Source: an uncultured Collinsella sp. | GTDB lineage: Bacteria > Actinomycetota > Coriobacteriia > Coriobacteriales > Coriobacteriaceae | Assembly (NCBI GenBank): GCA_902388545.1 | Contig: CABMPS010000106.1 | Location: forward strand, 1 to 6,903 | Length of the DNA stretch: 6,903 nt | Reading direction: 5' to 3' | Shown here: one piece after another, positions 1 through 5,947 of the stretch | Position numbering within the stretch: position 1 is the first letter of the stretch | How the letters are laid out: every line of letters begins with the position of its first letter | Program-made: the position numbers and the translations under genes | Notes under the pieces: generated by a model | The model's database searches: none | Seen by the model: the letters and a program-made list of their open reading frames with translations, nothing else | Told to the model about the DNA's origin: nothing

Positions 1-1219
1 AGCCCAGGACGATGTTGACGATACCGGCGTCGTGGTCCTCCTTGGAGAAGTACTTCTTGCCCACGATGACGGCAAAGGCGGTGATCAGCGGCGGGACGAT
101 GCAGGCGGCGGAGACGGCGGCCATGAAGTTGGTGCCGAAGTTGTAGGTATCGGTGCCAACGCCAGCAGCCAAGGCCTCGGTGAGCATAGCGGTACCGGTG
201 ACGTAAGCAGCCTTGTTGACCGGGCCGCCCATGTCAACGGCGCACATGCAGCCGATGGCAAGGCCCAGGACAATGGCGCCAGAGGCGGACAGACCCTTGA
301 GGAAGTCCATCATGGCGGTGTTGATGGCAGCCATGGGGCCGGAGATGCCGAGCATGACCAGGCCGACGATGGCGGTCGAGAACAGCGGGTACAGGAAGAT
401 AGCCTTGAGGCCGTCCAGATTCTTGGGCAGCTTGGAGAAGACCTTCTCGAGCAGCAGGATGACATAGCCAGCGAGGAAGCCGCCGACGATGCCGCCCAGG
501 AAGCCGAAGCCCACGCCGGCGCCGCCGGCGTCGATCATGCCGGTCTCGGCGTTAACGGGCAGGCCCTGGATGGCGATCATACCGGCAACGAAGCCGGGGA
601 CGAGCGCCGGGCGCTTGCCGATGGACTCGGCGATATAGGCGGAAAGCACGGGAACCATGAGGTTCATGGCGATGCCGCCGATGATCTTGAGCATAGCGGC
701 AAAGCTGTTGTAGTCAGACGCCGTCGAATCGAAGGACGTGATGCCCCACAGGAACGAAACGGCGGTCAGGACACCACCGGCGACGACGAAGACCAGCATG
801 TGGCTGACGCCGTTCATGAGGTGCTTGTAGATGATGTGGCCGATGGACTCCTTCTCCTCGACCTCATCCTCGACATCGGCAGCAGCCGCAACCGAGTCGT
901 CACCCTTGGCGGCGAGCGCGCGGTCGATCAGCTTACCGGCTGCCTCAACGGACAGGGCCTTGGAAACACCAACGGAAACCATGCGCTTGCCGGCGAAACG
1001 CTCCGCCTGGACATCCTTATCGGCTGCGACGACGACGGCCTTGGCACCGGCGATCTCGCTCTTGGTGAGCTCGTTCTCGACACCGACCTGGCCATGGGTC
1101 TCGACCTTAATGGTCAGACCTCGCTCGGCAGCTGCCTTCTCCAGCGCCTCCTTCGCCATGAAGGTGTGCGCGATGCCGGTCGGGCAACCGGTAGCGGCGA
1201 TGATGTCAAACTTAGCCAT
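1..1219 (-). CDS. PTS fructose-family transporter, EIIBC subunit (partial, C-terminus beyond window)
   Basis: This is a membrane permease of the phosphotransferase system. It takes up a fructose-type sugar and phosphorylates it during transport, using phosphate passed from HPr through a IIA protein to its own IIB domain. Residues 1-105 form the IIB domain with the active-site motif TGCPTGIAHTFMA, where Cys12 is the phosphate carrier. Residues 106-125 are an acidic Ala/Asp/Glu linker. From about residue 127 the IIC membrane domain begins with LMNGVSHML, followed by several hydrophobic segments, IAESIGKRPALVPGF (197-211) and the family-typical VDMGGPVNKAAY (328-339). Residue 406 is the last complete one, so roughly the last 60-70 IIC residues are missing. 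The ATG at 1219 has a perfect AAGGAGG five bases upstream. There is no IIA domain at the N-terminus, so IIA must be C-terminal or encoded elsewhere. It is fruA-like, but fructose cannot be told from related hexoses or mannosylglycerate by sequence alone. The divergent RpiR-type gene is its probable regulator. Confidence 0.95.
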   Translation of the reverse strand, partial: MAKFDIIAATGCPTGIAHTFMAKEALEKAAAERGLTIKVETHGQVGVENELTKSEIAGAKAVVVAADKDVQAERFAGKRMVSVGVSKALSVEAAGKLIDRALAAKGDDSVAAAADVEDEVEEKESIGHIIYKHLMNGVSHMLVFVVAGGVLTAVSFLWGITSFDSTASDYNSFAAMLKIIGGIAMNLMVPVLSAYIAESIGKRPALVPGFVAGMIAIQGLPVNAETGMIDAGGAGVGFGFLGGIVGGFLAGYVILLLEKVFSKLPKNLDGLKAIFLYPLFSTAIVGLVMLGISGPMAAINTAMMDFLKGLSASGAIVLGLAIGCMCAVDMGGPVNKAAYVTGTAMLTEALAAGVGTDTYNFGTNFMAAVSAACIVPPLITAFAVIVGKKYFSKEDHDAGIVNIVLG

Positions 1220-1224
1220 GTGTC

Positions 1225-1231
1225 CCTCCTT
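1225..1231 (-). promoter_or_regulatory. Ribosome binding site of the PTS gene
   Basis: On the minus strand this reads AAGGAGG, a full match to the anti-Shine-Dalgarno sequence, with five bases (GACAC) before the ATG at 1219. It fixes the start of the PTS gene and predicts strong translation. Confidence 0.85.
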
Positions 1232-1241
1232 CTTGAGTACT

Positions 1242-1255
1242 GCGCCCGCAGGCGC
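1242..1255 (-). other. Short hairpin in the PTS leader, next to the ribosome binding site
   Basis: GCGCC-TGCG-GGCGC on the minus strand forms a 5-bp GC-only stem with a 4-base loop, ending 10 bases before the AAGGAGG. It does not itself cover the ribosome binding site. It could be a 5'-leader stability element or chance in GC-rich DNA. Confidence 0.35.
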
Positions 1256-1264
1256 TCCCCTACA

Positions 1265-1280
1265 CGCGCATCCTTGCGCG
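1265..1280 (-). other. Second hairpin in the PTS leader
   Basis: CGCGCA-TCCT-TGCGCG on the plus strand is a perfect 6-bp inverted repeat with a 4-base loop. On the plus strand it is followed by CTTTT and so resembles a weak terminator, but no plus-strand gene lies upstream to be terminated. On the minus strand it falls inside the predicted PTS leader, where it has no U-tract after it. Function is unknown. Confidence 0.35.
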
Positions 1281-1346
1281 CTTTTCCACAACTGAAAGAT
1301 ACCAACCTACCGTCCACGTGAGAAGAGACAAGGCGCAATTCTCCGG

Positions 1347-1361
1347 TGAAAGGTTCTTTCA
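1347..1361. promoter_or_regulatory. Candidate operator: perfect palindrome TGAAAG-GTT-CTTTCA
   Basis: Two 6-bp arms, fully complementary, flank a 3-base centre. The size and symmetry suit a dimeric HTH regulator. It lies about 15-29 bases downstream of the predicted PTS transcription start, a position from which a bound repressor could block elongation. A related half-site, GTGAAAGTTT, occurs at 1378-1387. Binding by the neighbouring RpiR-type protein is inferred from position only. Confidence 0.5.
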
Positions 1362-1363
1362 TA

Positions 1364-1389
1364 ACCGTAAACGGTAAGTGAAAGTTTAC
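1364..1389. promoter_or_regulatory. Overlapping inverted repeats at the PTS transcription start, candidate operator
   Basis: Three nested symmetries share these bases: ACCGT-AA-ACGGT (1364-1375), GTAAAC-N11-GTTTAC (1367-1389) and GGTAA-N8-TTACC (1373-1390). They cover the predicted -10 and +1 of the PTS promoter. This is a typical place for a repressor site, but which symmetry is the real one cannot be decided from a single sequence. Confidence 0.45.
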
Positions 1390-1410
1390 CATCAACACTT
1401 GAAACGGCAA
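1383..1410 (-). promoter_or_regulatory. Predicted promoter of the PTS gene (extended -10)
   Basis: On the minus strand a -35 TTGCCG (1410-1405) is followed after 16 bases by -10 TAAACT (1388-1383). The -10 is preceded by TGG, giving an extended -10 (TGnTAAACT). The start of transcription would be near 1376, leaving a leader of about 157 bases before the ATG at 1219. The -10 overlaps one arm of the GTAAAC/GTTTAC inverted repeat, as expected if a repressor blocks it. Confidence 0.55.
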
Positions 1411-1414
1411 GGTG

Positions 1415-1443
1415 TATCTTGTAATTGAAAATGCCCGTATACT
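1415..1443 (+). promoter_or_regulatory. Predicted promoter of the RpiR-type regulator
   Basis: A good -10, TATACT, lies at 1438-1443. The hexamer 17 bases upstream (TATCTT, 1415-1420) is a poor -35, so the promoter may be weak or need an activator. Transcription would begin near 1450, which excludes translation from the upstream in-frame ATG at 1444 and supports the start at 1492. Confidence 0.4.
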
Positions 1444-1480
1444 ATGGCATTGCAAATCAAGTTAGATTTTCATGCCAACC

Positions 1481-1485
1481 AGGAG
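1481..1485 (+). promoter_or_regulatory. Ribosome binding site deciding the regulator start
   Basis: AGGAG lies six bases before the ATG at 1492. The alternative in-frame ATG at 1444 has no such site and sits directly behind the TATACT -10 box. Confidence 0.8.
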
Positions 1486-1491
1486 CCATCC

Positions 1492-2349
1492 ATGACCGAT
1501 AGTAGCAAGAGCGCACTTTCCCTCATTAGTACCCACCAGGGATACAGCGAGTCCGAGCAGCGCATTGTCGACTATATATTGGAGCACCAGTCCGAGGCGC
1601 CGCGCCTGACGGCCGCCCAGCTCTCACGAGCCGCCGCCACGTCCGAGGCGACGGTTTCGCGCTTTTGCCGCAAGCTGGGCTTTGGCAGCTTCCGCAGCTT
1701 TCAGTTTTCGTTGGCGAGGGATTTGGAAAGCCAGCGCAACGAGGGCCTGACTGACGAGGTCTCGCTCGACAATATGGAGCAGAGCCTCAAGAACATCCTG
1801 GCTGCCAAGGTGAGCGAGCTTAATGCGACCATCGACGGGATCGACCACGATACGCTGGCGGCTGTTGTGCATGCCCTTAAGCATGCAGGGGTTATTGAGT
1901 TTGCGGCTGTGGGCAATACCAACGCGGTCGCGCTCGATGCGACGTTTAAGTTTTCGCAGCTGGGCCTGCGCTGCATGGCGAGCACCATTAGCGAGACATC
2001 AATCGGCTTTGCGCTCACGTTGCGCCCGGGTGACGTCATCGTGCTCATCTCAAACTCCGGCAAGTCGCGCCGACTGAATCGCATGGCAAAAGCGGCTCGC
2101 GACTGCGGTGCCACCGTAGTCGTCATCAGCAGCGACAGCAAGTCTCCACTCGCGCGCCTGGCAGACTACACTTTTAATACCGTCAACCATGAAGCGCTGC
2201 TGACGACGGGTGACTTTGCGTTCTCCAAGATCAGCGCCACGATGATCATCGAAGTCATCTACAACTTCCTGCTGCCCGAAATCGAGGACGCCCGAGAGCA
2301 CATCAGCTACTACGAGGAGCTCATCCAGCCGGACAAGGTCGTTGAGTAA
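1492..2349 (+). CDS. MurR/RpiR-family transcriptional regulator (HTH + SIS domains)
   Basis: This 285-residue protein is a DNA-binding regulator of the RpiR family, whose members sense phosphosugars. Residues 1-77 are the RpiR-type helix-turn-helix domain, with the recognition-helix region SEATVSRFCRKLGF (51-64). Residues about 125-260 form the SIS sugar-phosphate-binding domain. This has the glycine motif AVGNTNAVALD (139-149), then FKFSQLG, the strand-loop VIVLISNSGKSRR (182-194) and GATVVVISSDSKSPLA (206-221). Length is normal for the family. The start at 1492 is chosen on its AGGAG site and on the position of the -10 box. It is divergent from the fructose-type PTS gene across a palindrome-rich gap, so it probably controls that transporter and possibly itself. 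The effector is unknown, with a hexose phosphate made by the PTS the obvious candidate. Whether it represses or activates cannot be read from sequence. Transcription would end at the hairpin seven bases after the stop. Confidence 0.93.
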   Translation: MTDSSKSALSLISTHQGYSESEQRIVDYILEHQSEAPRLTAAQLSRAAATSEATVSRFCRKLGFGSFRSFQFSLARDLESQRNEGLTDEVSLDNMEQSLKNILAAKVSELNATIDGIDHDTLAAVVHALKHAGVIEFAAVGNTNAVALDATFKFSQLGLRCMASTISETSIGFALTLRPGDVIVLISNSGKSRRLNRMAKAARDCGATVVVISSDSKSPLARLADYTFNTVNHEALLTTGDFAFSKISATMIIEVIYNFLLPEIEDAREHISYYEELIQPDKVVE

Positions 2350-2356
2350 ACGCGTA

Positions 2357-2389
2357 GTGGGACAAAAATTTCAGTCTATTTTGTCCCAC
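2357..2389. terminator. Perfect 11-bp inverted repeat between convergent genes, probable bidirectional terminator
   Basis: GTGGGACAAAA (2357-2367) and TTTTGTCCCAC (2379-2389) are exact reverse complements around an 11-base loop. The hairpin sits seven bases after the regulator stop and 18 bases before (in plus coordinates) the recN stop, so it serves the 3' ends of both convergent units. It lacks the usual run of Ts after the stem: the A/T run lies at the top of the stem. It may therefore be a weak or 3'-end-stabilising terminator, or a copy of a dispersed palindromic repeat. Confidence 0.65.
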
Positions 2390-2407
2390 CAACACCGCTG
2401 ATACGAC

Positions 2408-4021
2408 CTAGCCTCGAACTTCTTCGAGCATCTGCTTTGCGTGGGACTGATCGCCGCTGAGCATGCGGGCGATCTCGGCGGTACGCGCTTCGCCGGTTAC
2501 CTCGTCCAAATGCGTCTGGGGAACATCGCCCGGCTCCTTGCTGACAACATAATGCTTGTCGGCCACGACGGCGACTTGCGCCAAGTGGGTTACGACAATC
2601 ACTTGATGCGTAGCGGCAAGATCGACCAGCACACCAGCAAGAGCACGAGCCGTGGAGCCGCCGACACCGGCATCGACCTCGTCAAATACCAGTGTGTCGA
2701 CGCCGTCAGCATTACCCAAGACCACCTTGCTCGCCAGCATGACGCGGCTGAGCTCGCCGCCCGAGGCAATGCGGCGCAGGGGACGCGGCGTCAAGCCGGC
2801 ACCGCTGCGATACAAAAGCTCGTAGCTTGAAGGACCCGCCGGCGTCCACTCGGCGCGCGGAAGATCACGCGACTCCCAAACGAGCTCGGCGCCGCCCATC
2901 TCCAAGCGTGCCATCTGACGACCAACCTCGTGGCAGAAGCGCGGGGCCGCCGTATTGCGAGCGCGCTTAAGCGCCTTGGCGGCAGCGAACAGCTCGCGCT
3001 CGGCGCTCCCGAGTGCCTCACGCGCCTTTTTGATCTGCTCATCGCCATCATCGACCAGGGACAGCAGCTCTTGCGAGCGATCGCGCATGGCAAAAACATC
3101 GTCCATGGTGGGACCCCACTGACGCAACAGGCCCTTGAGGTCGGAATACCGCTCACGCATGCGAGCGAGCTCGCGCGGGTCGAAGGCGACGCCATCGCGA
3201 TAGGCACGAAGCTCGTTCGCGCTATCCTCAAGGGAGATGCAGGCATCCGAAAGCGCATCGGCAATGTCGCCCAGTTTGCGATCGACGGTAGCCATACGGG
3301 AAAGCTCGGCCACGGCGCTGTTCACGGCATCGAGCGCTCCACCTTCGGCGGCAAGCGATGCATGGGCATCGTTAGCTGTGGCAACCAGTACCTCGGCATG
3401 TTCGGAGCGCGGCAGCAGTTCCTCGAGTTCCTCATACTCGCCCGGCTTGGGGTCGACCTCGCCGATGCGCTCGAGGGCAAAGCGAGCCTCCTCGACACGG
3501 CTCCCCTGCGCACGCGAGGCTTCCTCCACACGGCGAAGCTCCTTGGCGGCGTCACGCGAAGCCTTAAAACAGGCGCGATACTTCTCGAGCGCCTCAAGCG
3601 CTGCGCGCCCAGCCCAGGCATCGACCATGGCAACATGATGCGCCGGATCGAGAAGGCGCTGGTGCTCATGCTGGCCGCACAGATCCATCATCACGCCGAC
3701 GCGCTCGGAAAGCTCGCGCACGCTGGCGATGCGGCCATCGATCCTGACGCGACTGCGGCCTTCGGCAGAAAGGCTGCGCTGCACGGTGAAACCCTCCGAG
3801 TCGTGCGGGCCATCGAACAAGCGCGCCTCGACGCTGGCAAGCTCCTCTCCCTCGCGCACCGTCGACGAATCTGCACGCTCGCCCAATATGAGCTTGAGCG
3901 CCGAAAGCAGAGCGGTCTTACCGGCACCAGTCTCGCCGGTTAGGACAGTCAGGCCAGCACTCGGAACCAACGTCGCCTCGCGAATGAGTGCAATGTTAGA
4001 AACCTGCAGCTCATCGATCAT
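2408..4021 (-). CDS. recN: DNA repair protein RecN
   Basis: RecN is an SMC-like ATPase that acts early in recombinational repair of DNA double-strand breaks, on the chromosome in the cytoplasm. The 537-residue protein opens with the family-typical MIDELQVSNIALI. It has Walker A GETGAGKT (29-36), a long Glu/Arg/Ala-rich helical middle (about 150-375, the coiled-coil arms), the ABC signature ASGGELSR (419-426), Walker B VFDEVDAGVGG with D447 and E448, and the H-loop TH at 478-479 in VVTHLAQVA. All ATPase motifs are intact. It is slightly shorter than the common 550-580 residues, probably in the arms. The ATG at 4021 has GGAG six bases upstream. It overlaps the 3' end of nadK by 11 bases, so translation is probably coupled. 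It is the last gene of the minus-strand operon and ends before the 2357-2389 hairpin. I see no SOS-type operator directly in front of it. A promoter of its own inside nadK cannot be excluded. Confidence 0.97.
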   Translation of the reverse strand: MIDELQVSNIALIREATLVPSAGLTVLTGETGAGKTALLSALKLILGERADSSTVREGEELASVEARLFDGPHDSEGFTVQRSLSAEGRSRVRIDGRIASVRELSERVGVMMDLCGQHEHQRLLDPAHHVAMVDAWAGRAALEALEKYRACFKASRDAAKELRRVEEASRAQGSRVEEARFALERIGEVDPKPGEYEELEELLPRSEHAEVLVATANDAHASLAAEGGALDAVNSAVAELSRMATVDRKLGDIADALSDACISLEDSANELRAYRDGVAFDPRELARMRERYSDLKGLLRQWGPTMDDVFAMRDRSQELLSLVDDGDEQIKKAREALGSAERELFAAAKALKRARNTAAPRFCHEVGRQMARLEMGGAELVWESRDLPRAEWTPAGPSSYELLYRSGAGLTPRPLRRIASGGELSRVMLASKVVLGNADGVDTLVFDEVDAGVGGSTARALAGVLVDLAATHQVIVVTHLAQVAVVADKHYVVSKEPGDVPQTHLDEVTGEARTAEIARMLSGDQSHAKQMLEEVRG

Positions 4022-4871
4022 GACGCACTCCGTAGAACACGCGGCTCACCGAGTTATAGAAGCTCTCGGGGCCGTAATCCAGCAGCAGCACATCGCCGGG
4101 ACCACGACGCACGGCCACGCTCTCGACCGTGCCATCGCAGGTAATAAACTGCCCGTCGATGGCAATCGCCGGCACGCTCGGGCGATCATCGGACATAAAG
4201 ATCTCGACGACATCACTCGGCGAGGTCAAAAAAGCGCGAGCCTGAATGGTATGCGGAGCGATGGGCACACAGACCATACCCGTGTAATCGGGGCTGACAA
4301 TGGGGCCGCCGGCGGAAAGCGCGTAGCCGGTGGAGCCGGTCGCCGTCGAAACAACGACACCGTCGCCGCGAAGGCGGTCGATATGATGGCCGGACACCGT
4401 GATGTCAAATTCGACCATATCGGACAGGGGGCCGCGCGTAAGTGCCATATCGTTGAGGGCAAACGTGCGCACGACATCCTTCGCGCCGTCTTCGCGCACG
4501 GACACAATATCCGCGGCGATGGTGGCGCGGCGGCTCACGTGGAGCTCGCCGGACAGAGCATCGCTCACAACCTGCAGAATGTCGCGCTCCTCGGGGCTCG
4601 CAGCAGTTAAAAAGCCCAGGTGACCATAGGAAAGACCAAGGATAGGAATCTCGCGATGGTTGAGGATGCGGGCAGCGCGCAGCAACGTGCCGTCGCCGCC
4701 GAGCGTAATGACCAGATCGGAGCCATCAATATCAGGCGTGCTTTGAATCTTCGATCGCTGGTCGGCAGCCCATGCGACCTCGTAGCCCTGGCGCGAAAGC
4801 CAAAGCTCGAGCATCAGGCCGCTCTCGACCGCCTCTTGCTTGTAGTAATTGGGGACCAGAAAGACCTTCAT
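4011..4871 (-). CDS. nadK: NAD kinase (ATP/polyphosphate-dependent NAD phosphorylation)
   Basis: The enzyme phosphorylates NAD to NADP in the cytoplasm and so sets the NADP(H) supply. The 286-residue protein carries the diagnostic GGDGT at 58-62 (TLGGDGTLLRAAR), LGFLT at 85-89, the short NE/D motif as N140-D141 (ALNDMALTRG), and the glycine-rich block from D170, with TATGSTGYALSAGGP at 176-190. PIAPHT at 203-208 is the usual segment after it. Length is normal for bacterial NAD kinases. The ATG at 4871 overlaps the tlyA stop as ATGA, with only a weak upstream ribosome site, so reinitiation by ribosomes finishing tlyA is likely. The position between tlyA and recN matches the mycobacterial order tlyA-ppnK-recN. 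Confidence 0.97.
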   Translation of the reverse strand: MKVFLVPNYYKQEAVESGLMLELWLSRQGYEVAWAADQRSKIQSTPDIDGSDLVITLGGDGTLLRAARILNHREIPILGLSYGHLGFLTAASPEERDILQVVSDALSGELHVSRRATIAADIVSVREDGAKDVVRTFALNDMALTRGPLSDMVEFDITVSGHHIDRLRGDGVVVSTATGSTGYALSAGGPIVSPDYTGMVCVPIAPHTIQARAFLTSPSDVVEIFMSDDRPSVPAIAIDGQFITCDGTVESVAVRRGPGDVLLLDYGPESFYNSVSRVFYGVRHDR

Positions 4872-5680
4872 AGCGTTGCAGCTTTCTCGCTCAAAGCCGA
4901 TACCTGGGATTGAAGCTCATCGTCGGCGCGCTCCCCGGGGACAAACCTTGTGCCGTACAGGAAAAACTCAACGTTGCCCTTGGCACCATGAATGGGTGAC
5001 ACGCACACATCGACCGGGAACAGGCCCTTGGCGGCAAAAAGCTCAATCGCCGCCACGAGTGTATCGCGGCGGACGGCGGAGTCGGTCACGATACCGCCGT
5101 CGCCCACCAGCGCAGCCGGCGCCTCAAACTGGGGCTTTACGAGCGTGCAGAACGAACCCGAAGGCTTCAGGCACGCCAGCACGGCGTCGATGATATTCGC
5201 GATGCTGGTAAACGAGACATCACATACAGCCAGGTCGATGGCACCGGCATAGCCAAGCTCAGGCAGCTGCGTCACGTTTGTGCGCTCATGCAGCGTCACG
5301 CGATCGTCCTGACGCAACGACCAATCAAACTGGGCGCGACCCACGTCCACCGAAACAACGGTCGCAGCTCCGCGCTTGAGCAGACAATCGGTAAAGCCGC
5401 CGGTAGAGCAGCCTACGTCCAGGCAGACAAGGCCCGTCGGGTCGATACAAAACGCATCGAGCGCACCCTCGAGCTTAAGGCCGCCGCGCCCAACGTACGG
5501 AATGCGCCCCTTCACGTGCAGAGGCAAGCCCGGGGTCACCTTAAGGCCCGGCGAAGTCAAGCGCTCGCCGCCACTCGAGACCAGGCCGGCCATAAGAGTG
5601 CGAAGGGCATCCGCGCGATCGGCGCAGATGCCCTGTGAAATCAGTTCGTCATCAAGACGCACGCGTTTCATGAATGCCAT
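4868..5680 (-). CDS. tlyA: TlyA family rRNA 2'-O-methyltransferase (S4 + FtsJ-like domains)
   Basis: TlyA proteins 2'-O-methylate cytidines in 16S and, in some species, 23S rRNA using S-adenosylmethionine. In mycobacteria this gives capreomycin susceptibility. Counting from the ATG at 5680 (270 residues), residues about 6-65 are an S4 RNA-binding domain (VRLDDELISQGI and following). A linker with GRGGLKLEGAL (64-74) leads into the Rossmann methyltransferase, with the SAM motif CLDVGCSTGGFTDCLL (86-101), CDVSFTSI (153-160), LVKPQFEA (180-187) and SPIHGAKGNVEFF (228-240). The K69, D154, K182 and E238 positions match the catalytic tetrad known for TlyA. No strong ribosome site marks the start. 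The ATG at 5671 (three residues shorter) is equally possible. An ATG at 5740 has AGGA upstream but would overlap xseB and add 20 residues not typical of the family. It lies 25 bases after xseB and overlaps nadK by four. Some TlyA-family members are annotated as haemolysins; the methyltransferase role is far better supported here. Confidence 0.93.
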   Translation of the reverse strand: MAFMKRVRLDDELISQGICADRADALRTLMAGLVSSGGERLTSPGLKVTPGLPLHVKGRIPYVGRGGLKLEGALDAFCIDPTGLVCLDVGCSTGGFTDCLLKRGAATVVSVDVGRAQFDWSLRQDDRVTLHERTNVTQLPELGYAGAIDLAVCDVSFTSIANIIDAVLACLKPSGSFCTLVKPQFEAPAALVGDGGIVTDSAVRRDTLVAAIELFAAKGLFPVDVCVSPIHGAKGNVEFFLYGTRFVPGERADDELQSQVSALSEKAATL

Positions 5681-5705
5681 CAACCATTCGTATCCGGAGA
5701 TGCGG

Positions 5706-5945
5706 CTAACTATCCTGGGATTCGTTTGCCGCATCCTCATCGTATTCCTGTTCGAGCTTATCGGCCTCACGCGGCGTCAGCTCAAACTTGTCGACCATAT
5801 CGACCGCGCGGGAGCCCAGCTCAATCGCTTCGTCAAACAGATCGAGTGAACGCTCCAAGGACGTATCCTTGGAGCGAACGGTAGCGATGATCTGGTCCAG
5901 ACGGTCCGAGATCTCGTCAAAGTTACGGACAGAACCCTCTGGCAT
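5706..5945 (-). CDS. xseB: Exodeoxyribonuclease VII small subunit
   Basis: XseB is the small, helical, multi-copy subunit of exonuclease VII, which with XseA degrades single-stranded DNA from both ends in mismatch repair and DNA-damage processing. The 79-residue protein has the family's helical pattern: FDEISDRLDQIIATVRS (9-25), then the diagnostic SLERSLDLFDEAIELG (29-44) and a second helix to about residue 67. An acidic tail (EQEYDEDAANESQDS) follows. The ATG at 5945 is two bases after the nusB stop and has GAGGAG five bases upstream, lying within the end of nusB. The large-subunit gene xseA, often adjacent, is not in this window. Confidence 0.93.
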   Translation of the reverse strand: MPEGSVRNFDEISDRLDQIIATVRSKDTSLERSLDLFDEAIELGSRAVDMVDKFELTPREADKLEQEYDEDAANESQDS

Positions 5946-5947
5946 GG

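Larger units (their letters stand above)
1220..1491. other. Divergent intergenic control region between PTS gene and RpiR-type regulator
   Basis: This 272-base gap separates the two divergent start codons and is the longest non-coding stretch in the window. Its right half (about 1345-1445) is AT-richer than the surroundings and holds both promoters and the inverted repeats. Its left half would be a PTS mRNA leader of about 157 bases, GC-rich, with two short hairpins. I see no convincing small gene in it. Reading frames that cross it are continuations of antisense frames of the neighbouring genes. Confidence 0.75.

Noticed and set aside
1265..1285. Intrinsic terminator on the plus strand
   Set aside because: A 6-bp stem followed by CTTTT is weak, and no plus-strand transcript is expected to reach it.
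32..1321. Long plus-strand open frame of 429 codons, rich in Gly, Asp, His and Ala
   Set aside because: It lies antisense to the PTS gene, whose IIB and IIC motifs are unmistakable. The composition is the mirror of GC-rich codon bias, and it has no recognisable domain or ribosome site.
1347..1361. Catabolite-response (cre) site
   Set aside because: The palindrome has an odd centre and lacks the CG core of the cre consensus. A site for the neighbouring regulator is more plausible.
1444..1491. Upstream ATG at 1444 as start of the RpiR-type regulator
   Set aside because: It directly follows the TATACT -10 box, so it would lie before the transcription start, and it has no ribosome site. The ATG at 1492 has AGGAG at ideal spacing.
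2930..3943. Plus-strand open frame of 337 codons antisense to recN, and a second one at 3729-4610
   Set aside because: Both are opposite clear RecN and NadK coding sequence with intact motifs. GC-rich third positions produce such long antisense frames.
5681..5770. tlyA starting at the GTG at 5770
   Set aside because: It would overlap xseB by 65 bases and add 30 residues unlike any TlyA N-terminus.
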